Part shown: in pieces, positions 38,696 to 49,852 of the stretch
Numbering within the stretch: the stretch's first letter is position 1
Layout of the letters: the number at the start of each line of letters is the position of its first letter
Source of the DNA: an uncultured Pelagibacteraceae bacterium
GTDB taxonomy: Bacteria; Pseudomonadota; Alphaproteobacteria; Pelagibacterales; Pelagibacteraceae
DNA: 64,000 nucleotides
Reading direction: 5' to 3'
Assembly: GCA_902576375.1 (NCBI GenBank)
Contig: CACGUZ010000001.1
Span: 124,001-188,000 of the forward strand
Translations under genes and position numbers: made by a program
Notes under the pieces: model-generated
What the model saw: only the letters and a program-made list of their open reading frames with translations
What the model was told of the DNA's origin: nothing
Databases searched by the model: none

Positions 38696-40518
38696 GCTGC
38701 AGCGCCTGATTTTTCACTTCTCTTTCTCTCGTGCGGATCGAGAATGGCTTTTCTTAGTCTGCAAGAGTCCGGAGTGATTTCTAAAGCCTCATCAGTATTT
38801 AACATGCTTAATTGCTCTGCGATGGACATTTTTCTTACTGGTGTTAGAACGACATTTTCATCTGTACCTTGTGTTCTCATGTTAGTTAATTTTTTGCCTT
38901 TCATAACGTTAATAATCATATCTCCAGGCTTAGGAGATAATCCCACAATCATACCTGGATAAACAGGATCGTTATGAGTTACAAACATCTCTCCTCTAGC
39001 CTGTAAATTAAATATTGCAAATGCAACTGCTTTTCCTTGTTCCATTGAAATAAGTGCACCATTTCTTCTACCCTCCATTTCACCCTCAAATGGTCCATAC
39101 GCGTGAAAAATTCTGTTTATTACGCCATTACCTTTTGTAAGTGTTAGAAACCGGCTTGTGTATCCCATTAAACCTCTTGTTGGTGCATGAAAGATTAATC
39201 TTTTTTTATTTTTACCAGTATCTTTTAATTCTATTAATTTGCCTTTTCTTCTATTCATGGAGTCAATAATTTTTGATGAATGTTCTTCATCTAGGTCCAT
39301 AGTTATTTCTTCTATTGGCTCAAGTTTGCTACCATTTTCATCTTTTTTATAGAGAACTTTCGGGGGACTAACTGTCATTTCAAAACCTTCTCTTCTCATC
39401 TGAGTGAGTAAAATTTCTAACATTAATTCACCTCGACCGCTTACAACAAAAGAATCGTTACCTTCATTTTCTGTAAAAGTAATTCCAACATTATTCTGCG
39501 CTTCTTGAAGCAACCTATCTCTTATTTGAGTGCTTGTAAGTTTTTTTCCCTCAGTTCCTGCAAGAGGAGATGTGTTTACAGTAATGGTAATAGACATTGT
39601 TGGTGGATCGATTGGAGTAGCTTTGATAGGATCATTAACCTCAAGATCACAAATTGTGTCAGCAACATTTGCTTTTTCTAAACCAGCGACAACTACAATA
39701 TCTCCCGCCTCACCGATTTCGATTGGTACTTTTTTTGTGCCCTCATATCTAAAAATTTTAGTAAGTCTTCCTTCATCTACTTTTTCACCCTTTAGATTTA
39801 TTGCTTTGATCGATTGATTAGCTTTTGCAGTGCCTTGAGCAATTCTTCCAACTAAGCTTCTGCCTAAGAAATTGTCTGCATAAAGAAGAGTAGACAGCAT
39901 TGCAAAAGGTTTTGATTTATCAAGTTCAGCTGGTTTTACATGATCAATAATTTGATCTAATAAAGGATTTAAATTTTCTCTTGGACCATCAATTTCTTTA
40001 TCAGCCCAACCGGATCTTCCACTTGCATATAAAACAGGAAAGTCTAGTTGATCTTCATTTGCATCTAAACTTACAAATAAGTCAAAAGTCTCATCTAAAA
40101 CTTCATTAGCTCTTTGATCTGATTTGTCTAATTTATTTATTACAACAATCGGTTTTAAGCCTTGTTTTAAAGCTTTAGATAATACGAATTTTGTTTGAGG
40201 CATAACTCCTTCAGCAGAATCTATTAAAAGTAATGCGCCATCTGCCATGCTTAAAACTCTTTCAACCTCTGCTGCAAAATCTCGGTGACCTGGGGTATCA
40301 ATAATATTTATTCTTGAGTCTTTCCAATTTATAGATGCAGGTTTTGCTAAAATTGTTATTCCTCTTTCTTTCTCAAGCTCACCTGAATCCATTAGTCTTT
40401 CGTCAACAACCTCATTTTCTCTAAATGAGCCGCTCTGCTTCATTAAATTGTCAATTAGGGTAGTTTTTCCGTGATCAACGTGTGCGATTATGGTGATGTT
40501 TCTAATATCTTTGCTCAT
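38692..40518 (-). CDS. typA: Translational GTPase TypA/BipA
   Basis: IIAHVDHGKTTLID, GIEILAKP-like GITILAKP, DTPGHRDFAAEVERVL. Confidence 0.96.
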   Translation of the reverse strand: MSKDIRNITIIAHVDHGKTTLIDNLMKQSGSFRENEVVDERLMDSGELEKERGITILAKPASINWKDSRINIIDTPGHRDFAAEVERVLSMADGALLLIDSAEGVMPQTKFVLSKALKQGLKPIVVINKLDKSDQRANEVLDETFDLFVSLDANEDQLDFPVLYASGRSGWADKEIDGPRENLNPLLDQIIDHVKPAELDKSKPFAMLSTLLYADNFLGRSLVGRIAQGTAKANQSIKAINLKGEKVDEGRLTKIFRYEGTKKVPIEIGEAGDIVVVAGLEKANVADTICDLEVNDPIKATPIDPPTMSITITVNTSPLAGTEGKKLTSTQIRDRLLQEAQNNVGITFTENEGNDSFVVSGRGELMLEILLTQMRREGFEMTVSPPKVLYKKDENGSKLEPIEEITMDLDEEHSSKIIDSMNRRKGKLIELKDTGKNKKRLIFHAPTRGLMGYTSRFLTLTKGNGVINRIFHAYGPFEGEMEGRRNGALISMEQGKAVAFAIFNLQARGEMFVTHNDPVYPGMIVGLSPKPGDMIINVMKGKKLTNMRTQGTDENVVLTPVRKMSIAEQLSMLNTDEALEITPDSCRLRKAILDPHERKRSEKSGAAA

Positions 40519-40603
40519 AAATCCTGGCTCTTATACCTTAAAAATTTTTTTTGAAAACTTTAAAAAAACCAATAAACATTGGGATTTTGATCAAAAAATG
40601 TCG

Positions 40604-40720
40604 TTATTTCGTTTTTTTTGCCTTTTCTCTTTTTAATCTTCTTTTTTCTTTTAGAGTTAATTTTGGTTTTTTATTAAGACTTGAGTCCTTGAACGATTTC
40701 CCACTGTATCTTTTTGACAT
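40604..40720 (-). CDS. Candidate 38-aa basic small protein
   Basis: - strand ATG (40720) to TAA (40604): MSKRYSGKSFKDSSLNKKPKLTLKEKRRLKREKAKKTK; below length cutoff of ORF track. Confidence 0.55.
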   Translation of the reverse strand: MSKRYSGKSFKDSSLNKKPKLTLKEKRRLKREKAKKTK

Positions 40721-40740
40721 TGTATTATTTTAATATTTCC

Positions 40741-40770
40741 AAAAAAAAAGGCCATCAAAAGATGGCCTTT
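40741..40770 (-). terminator. Rho-independent terminator of groESL
   Basis: - strand AAAGGCCATC-TTTT-GATGGCCTTTTTTTTT. Confidence 0.92.
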
Positions 40771-40795
40771 AAAATTACTTATATTTGAGATTGGG

Positions 40796-42475
<1,680 letters not shown>

Positions 42476-42480
42476 TTAAA

Positions 42481-42771
42481 TTATTTGCTTGAAATTCCCA
42501 TAATGTCTGACTCTTTCATTATGCTGTATTCCTTGCCATCAATTTTAACTTCAGTTCCTGACCATTTGCCAAATAAAACTTTATCTCCAACTTTTACATC
42601 CATTGGTATCGTTTTACCGTCCTCAGTTTTTGCACCACCACCAACTGCAACTACTTTACCTTCTTGAGGTTTTTCCTGTGCTGTATCAGGTATGATTATT
42701 CCACCAGCAGTTTTTTCACTGCTATCTAAAACTTCTATTAAAACTCTATCGTGTAACGGTCTAAATTTCAT
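42481..42771 (-). CDS. groES: Co-chaperonin GroES
   Basis: [44 protein letters not shown]. Confidence 0.99.
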   Translation of the reverse strand: MKFRPLHDRVLIEVLDSSEKTAGGIIIPDTAQEKPQEGKVVAVGGGAKTEDGKTIPMDVKVGDKVLFGKWSGTEVKIDGKEYSIMKESDIMGISSK

Positions 42772-42797
42772 AAATTCTCCTTATTGATATGATCCTC

Positions 42798-42825
42798 ATA
42801 TAGATATTGGCCTTACTATTTCAAG
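42798..42825 (-). promoter_or_regulatory. RpoH (sigma-32)-like promoter of groESL
   Basis: - strand CTTGAAA...TCTATAT, CTTG and TCTATAT separated by 17 nt; overlaps dyad ATATGA-TCC-TCATAT (42787-42801). Confidence 0.6.
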
Positions 42826-42891
42826 ATATACTTAAAAATTAGTTGGTTAAAAAATATAGGAATTTGTGGGTTTTATGGTTTATAGATTATT

Positions 42892-43713
42892 TTGATGACT
42901 AAAAATTTAGATAAGGAGGGTTTGAGCTCTATTGTAGACAATTATCAACTTTTTTACATTGATTTATGGGGAGTGGTCCATAATGGGGTTACACTACACA
43001 TTGAAGCGATAAAAGCTCTAAAAGAAATCAATAAAAAAAGGAAGGACTATATTTTACTCACAAATGCACCCAGACCTAATCATACAGTTAAATCTTTTTT
43101 AGAGAGACTAGGCATGGAAAAAGAAATCAGAGACCATGTTTTTACCTCTGGTGAAGCAGCCCTCATTTATTTAAAGAAAAATTTAATCAACAAAACTTTT
43201 TTTCACGTGGGGCCACCAAGAGATTTTGATTTATTTAAAGATTTCAAAAAGATGAAATTAAATAATATAGATAAATCTGATTATATTTTATGCACTGGAT
43301 TATTTGATGATCATAATGAAGATTTAAAATATTATAAAAATTTGTTCGAAAAAAATATCAAAAAAAAAATGATTTGCACAAATCCCGACTTGATCGTTGA
43401 TAGAGGAAACAACAGAGAATTTTGTGCTGGTTCTATTGCAATGGTTTTTGAAAAAATGGGTGGAGAGGTTGTTTACTTTGGAAAACCTTATCCCGAGGTT
43501 TACAATCAATCTACGGATAATAAGAATAAAAAGATTCTCTCTATAGGTGATAATTTAAATACTGATATAAAAGGAGCAAACCTTTTAAATTATGATTCTT
43601 TAATTATATCAAATGGAATTCATAAGGATGAGATTAAAGAAAGAGGAATTGAAAAAGTTGCAAAATCTTACGAAGCAATTTGTAATTATATTCAATCAGA
43701 GTTGAAATGGTAA
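42892..43713 (+). CDS. HAD-superfamily hydrolase, TIGR01459/NagD-like
   Basis: YIDLWGVVHNGV, LLTNAPRP, GDNLNTDIKGAN. Confidence 0.88.
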   Translation: MMTKNLDKEGLSSIVDNYQLFYIDLWGVVHNGVTLHIEAIKALKEINKKRKDYILLTNAPRPNHTVKSFLERLGMEKEIRDHVFTSGEAALIYLKKNLINKTFFHVGPPRDFDLFKDFKKMKLNNIDKSDYILCTGLFDDHNEDLKYYKNLFEKNIKKKMICTNPDLIVDRGNNREFCAGSIAMVFEKMGGEVVYFGKPYPEVYNQSTDNKNKKILSIGDNLNTDIKGANLLNYDSLIISNGIHKDEIKERGIEKVAKSYEAICNYIQSELKW

Positions 43714-44633
43714 ATTCAAAAAATATATATAAAAATTTTAATATCGATAATAGATACAAAAATTCAATTATCTTAATTGGTAATTTCGATGGAGTTCATA
43801 AAGGACATCAAAAATTATTTTCACTAGCTAAAAAATATAAAAAAAGATATTCCACAAAAATTGGTGTCTTAACTTTTGAGCCTATGCCAAAAATGTTTTT
43901 TAATAATAATTTAAATAATTTCAGAATTTCTAGTTTGCAGCAAAAAATTGATAATCTTAAAGATCTTAATGTAGACTTTTTAATTATAAAAAAATTTGAT
44001 CGAAAATTTTCAAAAATAAAATCTTTAGCTTTCATTAAAGAAATATTAGGCAAAAAGTTAAAACCAAAATTCATTTTTGTAAGCAACAACTTTAGATTTG
44101 GTAATAAAAGAGAAGGTAACGTTACACAGTTGATTAAATTTGAGAGAATGTGTGGTTACAAGGTGGTTAAACCACAACCATTATTAACCAATAAGAAAAT
44201 AGCATCTTCATCGTTGGTAAGAAAACTTTTACAAAAAGGAAAATTAGAAAAAGCCAATAAAATTTTGAATAGAAATTGGTCAATTGTTGGAAAGGTTCAA
44301 AAGGGAAGACAACTAGGAAAAAAAATTGGTTTCCCAACCGCAAACATTGATATCAAAAATTATATTTTAGCCTGCCCAGGCGTATATGCAGTAAAAGTAA
44401 AAATGAATGATAAAAATAATTACTTAAAAGGAATTGCTAATTTAGGCTATCGCCCAACATTTAATGGAAAAAAAATATTATTAGAGGTTCATCTATTTAA
44501 TTTTTCTGGAAATCTTTATAATAAGTACTTAACAGTAGAGTTTAAAAAATTTATTAGAAAAGAAAAAAAATTTAGAAATGTTGAACAGCTTAGAGGACAA
44601 ATTAAAACTGATTTATTGATAGCAAAAAAATAA
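43707..44633 (+). CDS. ribF: Bifunctional riboflavin kinase/FAD synthetase
   Basis: IGNFDGVHKGHQKL, GRQLGKKIGFPTANI, GIANLGYRPTF. Confidence 0.95.
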   Translation: MVNSKNIYKNFNIDNRYKNSIILIGNFDGVHKGHQKLFSLAKKYKKRYSTKIGVLTFEPMPKMFFNNNLNNFRISSLQQKIDNLKDLNVDFLIIKKFDRKFSKIKSLAFIKEILGKKLKPKFIFVSNNFRFGNKREGNVTQLIKFERMCGYKVVKPQPLLTNKKIASSSLVRKLLQKGKLEKANKILNRNWSIVGKVQKGRQLGKKIGFPTANIDIKNYILACPGVYAVKVKMNDKNNYLKGIANLGYRPTFNGKKILLEVHLFNFSGNLYNKYLTVEFKKFIRKEKKFRNVEQLRGQIKTDLLIAKK

Positions 44634-44634
44634 A

Positions 44635-47352
44635 ATGAACAAATCCCAAATTAATCTCCCTAAAACTGCTTTTTCGATGAAAGCAAATTTGCCAACACGG
44701 GAACCAGAAATTTTGAAACTTTGGCAAAAAATAAATCTTTATGATGAATTAAGAAAATCGAGACAAGGAAAAGAAAAATTCGTTCTTCACGATGGCCCTC
44801 CCTATGCGAATGGCAATATACACATGGGAACAGCTTTAAATAAAATTTTGAAGGATATAATTGTGAGATTTCATCAGATGGATGGTAAAGACTCTGTCTA
44901 TGTTCCAGGATGGGACTGTCATGGATTACCAATAGAATGGAAAATTGAAGAACAATACAAAAAAAATAAAAAAAACAAAAATGAAGTTCCGATCGTTGAA
45001 TTTAGAAAAGAATGCAGGGCCTTTGCAGAAAAATGGATAGATATTCATAAAGATCAATTCAAAAGGTTAGGAGTTGTAGGAGATTGGAATAATTATTACT
45101 CTACTATGAGTTTTGATGCAGAAGCTCAAATAGTAAGAGAATTAGGTAAATTTTTAAAAGAAGGAAGTTTGTATAGAGGTTTTAAACCTGTTTTGTGGTC
45201 AACTGTTGAAAAAACAGCTTTAGCAGATGCAGAAGTTGAATACCAAGATCATAAGTCAGACACTATATATGCATCTTTTCCTGTCAAATCTTCAAATATT
45301 AAAGAATTAAATGATAGTGAAATTGTAATTTGGACAACTACCCCATGGACTATTCCAGCCAATAAAGCCCTAGCTTACAATGAAAGCTTAGATTATTTAT
45401 TAATTGAAGTAAATGACGATGGAGATTTTAATAATAAAAAAATTGTTATTGCAGACGCATTAACAGACTCAGTTGTAAAAGACACTAAAATTCAAAGTTT
45501 TAAAAAAATAAAAAATTTTAAAGGTAAAGATTTGAAAGGAACAATATGTAATCACCCCTTTGTAAAACTTGGGTATGAATATGACATACCTATGTTAGAG
45601 GCACGTTTCGTTACTACTGAACAAGGGACCGGAATTGTTCATTGTGCGCCAAGCCATGGTCCTGATGATTTTAATTTGTGTATGAATAATGGAATTAAAG
45701 CAATTGAAACAGTTGATGGCGATGGAAAATATACAAAAAATGTAGCCCTTTTTGAAGGGATACATATTTTTAAATCTAATTCAATTGTCATTGAAAAATT
45801 AAAAGAACAAAAAAAATTATTATCGAGCGGTGAACTTGTTCATTCTTATCCTCATTCATGGAGGTCAAAAGCACCATTAGTTCACAGAGCAACTCCGCAA
45901 TGGTTTATTTCTATGGATAGTCATAAACTTAGAAACAAAGCTTTAAAAGCAATTGATGAAACAACCTTTTATCCTAGCAAAGGAAAAGAAAGATTAAAAT
46001 CGATGATTGAAACAAGACCTGATTGGTGTGTTTCAAGACAAAGAGTATGGGGAGTTCCATTACCTATTTTTATTAACAAGAAGACAGGTGAAATTTTGGT
46101 TGATGATGAGGTTTTTGATAATATTGCAAAAATTTATGAGAAAGAGGGATCTGATTGTTGGTTTTCGGATGATCCACAAAAATTTCTTGGAAAAAAATAT
46201 AAAGCCGAGGATTTTGAAAAGCTAAGTGATATTGTAGAGGTATGGTTTGATAGTGGATCTACACATTCATTTGTATTGGAAAAAAGAAAAGATTTAAAGT
46301 GGCCTGCATCTATGTATCTCGAGGGCTCTGACCAACATAGAGGCTGGTTTCATTCGTCTCTTTTAGAGTCTTGTGGAACAAGAGATCGTGCGCCTTTCGA
46401 GTCTATACTCTCTCATGGTTTTGTAGTTGATGGAAAAGGTTTGAAAATGTCCAAATCTCTAGGAAACGTAATTGCACCTGAGGATATTCTAAAAAAATAC
46501 GGAGCTGATATACTAAGAATTTGGGTTGCTTCCTCAAATTATGCTGAGGATCTTCGAATAGACTATTCCATATTAGATCAGCATGCTGAGTCTTATAGAA
46601 AAATAAGAAATACATTTAGATATTTGCTTGGAAATCTTAATGATAATTTTGAACAAATAAATCTAGAAAAAATTAAAATTGAGGATTTACCCGAATTAGA
46701 GCAGTTTATGCTTCATAAAATTTACAATTTAAATTCTAAATTTAACAAGTATTTCAAAGATTATGATTTTCATAATTTATATAAAGAATTATTAAATTTT
46801 TGCACTGTAGACTTATCTGCTTTTTATTTTGATATAAGAAAAGATACTTTGTATTGTGATCCAATAAATTCTGAAAAAAGAAAATCTACACTTATATTGT
46901 TAAATGTTATACTTAATTCTTTAATAAGATGGTTTGCACCAATATTATCTTTCACAACAGAAGAAATTTATCAACTTATTTCAAAAAATAAAAAAAGTAT
47001 TCATCTTGAAAAATTTTTAAATTTTCCTAAAAAATTTAATAATTTAAATCTAAATTCTAAATGGGAACAATTAATCAAAATAAGGGATATTTGTAATTTG
47101 AGTATTGAGCAAAAACGAGCAAGTAAAGATATAGGATCTAGTTTAGAGGCAGCATTAATTGTGAAATTAAATAATGAAAACCAGAAATTTTTGAAAAATA
47201 TTGACCTTTCAGAACTTTGCATAACTTCCTCAGTCAAAATTGAGAATGTTGATACAGATGAAGTAATTGTAGAAACAATAAAAGCAACAGGTGAAAAATG
47301 TCCAGTATGTTGGAAAATTAGCAGCACACCCTGTGAAAGACATAAATTATAA
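44635..47352 (+). CDS. ileS: Isoleucyl-tRNA synthetase
   Basis: DGPPYANGNIHMGTALNK (HIGH-like), KMSKS, C-terminal CPVCWKISSTPCERH zinc motif. Confidence 0.98.
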   Translation: MNKSQINLPKTAFSMKANLPTREPEILKLWQKINLYDELRKSRQGKEKFVLHDGPPYANGNIHMGTALNKILKDIIVRFHQMDGKDSVYVPGWDCHGLPIEWKIEEQYKKNKKNKNEVPIVEFRKECRAFAEKWIDIHKDQFKRLGVVGDWNNYYSTMSFDAEAQIVRELGKFLKEGSLYRGFKPVLWSTVEKTALADAEVEYQDHKSDTIYASFPVKSSNIKELNDSEIVIWTTTPWTIPANKALAYNESLDYLLIEVNDDGDFNNKKIVIADALTDSVVKDTKIQSFKKIKNFKGKDLKGTICNHPFVKLGYEYDIPMLEARFVTTEQGTGIVHCAPSHGPDDFNLCMNNGIKAIETVDGDGKYTKNVALFEGIHIFKSNSIVIEKLKEQKKLLSSGELVHSYPHSWRSKAPLVHRATPQWFISMDSHKLRNKALKAIDETTFYPSKGKERLKSMIETRPDWCVSRQRVWGVPLPIFINKKTGEILVDDEVFDNIAKIYEKEGSDCWFSDDPQKFLGKKYKAEDFEKLSDIVEVWFDSGSTHSFVLEKRKDLKWPASMYLEGSDQHRGWFHSSLLESCGTRDRAPFESILSHGFVVDGKGLKMSKSLGNVIAPEDILKKYGADILRIWVASSNYAEDLRIDYSILDQHAESYRKIRNTFRYLLGNLNDNFEQINLEKIKIEDLPELEQFMLHKIYNLNSKFNKYFKDYDFHNLYKELLNFCTVDLSAFYFDIRKDTLYCDPINSEKRKSTLILLNVILNSLIRWFAPILSFTTEEIYQLISKNKKSIHLEKFLNFPKKFNNLNLNSKWEQLIKIRDICNLSIEQKRASKDIGSSLEAALIVKLNNENQKFLKNIDLSELCITSSVKIENVDTDEVIVETIKATGEKCPVCWKISSTPCERHKL

Positions 47353-47357
47353 ATAAA

Positions 47358-47843
47358 ATGTTAAAAAAACGTTTAGTAGATTTTTCTATAATTATTTTTA
47401 TTTTTTTAATTGATCGAGTAAGTAAATTATTGATCATTGACTCTCCAGAAACTTATGAACAATATGGTATCGGCATTACATCTTTTTTAAATTTTAATTT
47501 GATTTGGAATGAAGGAATTGCTTTTGGATTATTCTCTTTTACCGAAAAAATATATTATAATTTGCTTACCATTTTGATTTGTTTAATAATAGCTGTTTTA
47601 ATCTGGTTTATGCTCAGATCTGAGGGATTTGAGAAATTAAGTTATATTATGATTATAGGAGGTTCTTTTGGAAATGTTTTCGATAGAATATTTTATTCTG
47701 CAGTGCCAGATTTTATAGATATACACTTTAATAATTTCCATTGGTTTATATTTAATGTTGCTGATATATTTGTAACTTTAGGTATATTTTGTCTTATAGG
47801 TATTGAAATATTTAGTAAAAAAATAAATGAAAATTATAAATAA
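47358..47843 (+). CDS. lspA: Lipoprotein signal peptidase
   Basis: FNLIWNEGIAFGLF, GGSFGNVFDRIFYSAVPDFIDIHF, FNVADIFVTLG. Confidence 0.95.
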   Translation: MLKKRLVDFSIIIFIFLIDRVSKLLIIDSPETYEQYGIGITSFLNFNLIWNEGIAFGLFSFTEKIYYNLLTILICLIIAVLIWFMLRSEGFEKLSYIMIIGGSFGNVFDRIFYSAVPDFIDIHFNNFHWFIFNVADIFVTLGIFCLIGIEIFSKKINENYK

Positions 47844-48141
47844 AACTTTTTTAATTATTATTACAATTTTATTATTAAGTTCTTGTTCTGGATTCAAACT
47901 AAAGAAAAAATCTACATCAGGAGAAGAATTTTTAATTGAAAAAAAAGATCCCCTAATTTTACCACCAGACTATTCTGAATTACCAAAACCAAACGAACAA
48001 AACAATCAATCTAATGAAGAAGATGATCAAATAAAATTAGAAACTATTTTTGATGGTGATAGCTCAAATAATGATAGTGACATCAAAGAAACAGAATCTG
48101 GACTTAAAGAAAGTGTGCTGAAAAAAATTCAAAAACAATAA
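47827..48141 (+). CDS. Small lipoprotein, DUF3035/BamF-like
   Basis: Lipobox LLSSC; GEEFLIEKKDPLILPPDYSELPKP. Confidence 0.7.
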   Translation: MKIINKTFLIIITILLLSSCSGFKLKKKSTSGEEFLIEKKDPLILPPDYSELPKPNEQNNQSNEEDDQIKLETIFDGDSSNNDSDIKETESGLKESVLKKIQKQ

Positions 48142-49289
48142 TGTTCACAAAAAATTTTTTATATAAAGATTTCATCAATAAAAAAAAAAATAAAATATTA
48201 ATAAAAAATTTAAAAGAAATAATTAATAATAAAAACGAAATTATTAGATCTTTAGGTAATAATTATAAATATAGTTATTCAAAAAATCTTATTAAAAATC
48301 TTAAAAAATATAAGGATATAAGAATTTTTGGAATGGGAGGTTCATCGTTAGGATCTAATGCTATCTATGATTTTTTAAAAAATAAGATAAATAAAAATTT
48401 TTATTTTTTATCTAATTTAAATAAAAAAACCTTCTCGAATAAAAATTATTTAAATTTGATAATTTCTAAATCTGGTAATACTTTAGAAACAATCGTTAAT
48501 TCAAATATTTTTATAAAAAAAAGGGATAAGAACATTTTAATTACGGAAAATAAAAAGAACATTTTAAGAGAACTTAGTCAAAAACTTAAAGCAGAAATTA
48601 TTGATCATAATAATTATATTGGCGGTAGATACTCTGTTTTGTCTGAAGTGGGCATGTTACCTGCAGAGTTAATGGGCTTGCAAGCTAATAAATTTAAACA
48701 ATTTAATATTTTAGTAAAAAATAAGTCTTTTCTAAGCACTATGGTAAGTAATGTTTCTAACATTCTATCACTGATCAATAAGAAAAAATTTAATTCTGTA
48801 ATTCTTAATTATGATGAAACTGCTGATAATTTTTTGAAATGGTATCAGCAACTTGTAGCAGAAAGCACTGGAAAAAAAGGTAATGGTATTTTTCCGATAA
48901 TCTCAACAATGCCTAAAGATAATCATAGTTTGATGCAATTATATCTTGATGGAAAGAATTCCAATTTTTATACCTTTTTCCAAACTAAAGAAAATTTTTC
49001 TCCTAAAATCACTAAAGCAACAATTTTACCCTCTCAAAGATTTTTAAAAGGAAAGAGTTTAGATAATATTGTCTCTTCGCAGATTTTAGCTACGAAAAAA
49101 GTATTCTTAAAAAAAAAAATACCATTTAGAAGTTTCTATCTAAAAACAAGAAGTGAAGAAACGTTAGGTGAGTTATTCACTTTTTTTATAATTGAAACTA
49201 TACTATTAGCAAAAGCACTGAAAATTAACCCATACGATCAACCTGCTGTTGAGCTGATTAAGCTAGAAACAAAAAAAATTTTAACTTAA
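48141..49289 (+). CDS. pgi: Glucose-6-phosphate isomerase, short form
   Basis: GMGGSSLGSNAIYDFL, ISKSGNTLETI, GGRYSVLSEVGMLPAELMG, ESTGKKGNGIFPI. Confidence 0.87.
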   Translation: MFTKNFLYKDFINKKKNKILIKNLKEIINNKNEIIRSLGNNYKYSYSKNLIKNLKKYKDIRIFGMGGSSLGSNAIYDFLKNKINKNFYFLSNLNKKTFSNKNYLNLIISKSGNTLETIVNSNIFIKKRDKNILITENKKNILRELSQKLKAEIIDHNNYIGGRYSVLSEVGMLPAELMGLQANKFKQFNILVKNKSFLSTMVSNVSNILSLINKKKFNSVILNYDETADNFLKWYQQLVAESTGKKGNGIFPIISTMPKDNHSLMQLYLDGKNSNFYTFFQTKENFSPKITKATILPSQRFLKGKSLDNIVSSQILATKKVFLKKKIPFRSFYLKTRSEETLGELFTFFIIETILLAKALKINPYDQPAVELIKLETKKILT

Positions 49290-49291
49290 TA

Positions 49292-49852
49292 TTAAATTCC
49301 AAAATATACTTTTGAAATACCATAATTCCGAATATCTAAAATTTTAATTTTTTCAGTAATTTTTAATTCATCTTTTTTATGTCTATGAATAATTATGATG
49401 CCTTTTTTATTCAATATTTTTTTTTCAATTATATTTTCTATTAATCTATTTATTTTTGATTCTTTATAAGGTGGATCCATAAAAATTATATCGAATCTTT
49501 TATCTAAAATATTTTGTGAGTCAAAATAATCAAAACAGTCTTTCTCAAATATTTTGTAATTATTTATTTGACTCAGTAATTGAACATTTTTTTTTAATAT
49601 TTTAATTGCAACACTATAATTTTCAAAAAAATATACCTCTTGAGATCCCCTAGAAATACACTCTAATCCAAAGGATCCAGAGCCAGAAAATAAATCTAAT
49701 ACTGAGGCACTTTCAATTTTTTTTTTTATTTGAGCTGAATGTTCTAAAAGATTAAAAATTGACTCTTTAACTAAATCTTTTAAAGGTCTTGTATTTTTAT
49801 CTTGAGGTAAAAATAATTTTTTACCTTTAAATTTTCCTGAAATTATTCTCAT
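49292..49852 (-). CDS. rsmD: 16S rRNA (guanine966-N2)-methyltransferase RsmD
   Basis: MRIISGKFKGKKL, RPLKDLVKESIFNLL, VLDLFSGSGSFGLE, FMDPPY. Confidence 0.95.
   Translation of the reverse strand: MRIISGKFKGKKLFLPQDKNTRPLKDLVKESIFNLLEHSAQIKKKIESASVLDLFSGSGSFGLECISRGSQEVYFFENYSVAIKILKKNVQLLSQINNYKIFEKDCFDYFDSQNILDKRFDIIFMDPPYKESKINRLIENIIEKKILNKKGIIIIHRHKKDELKITEKIKILDIRNYGISKVYFGI

Noticed and set aside
40551-40733. + strand 60-aa ORF between typA and groEL
   Set aside because: Phe/Leu-rich antisense of the more plausible 38-aa - strand ORF.
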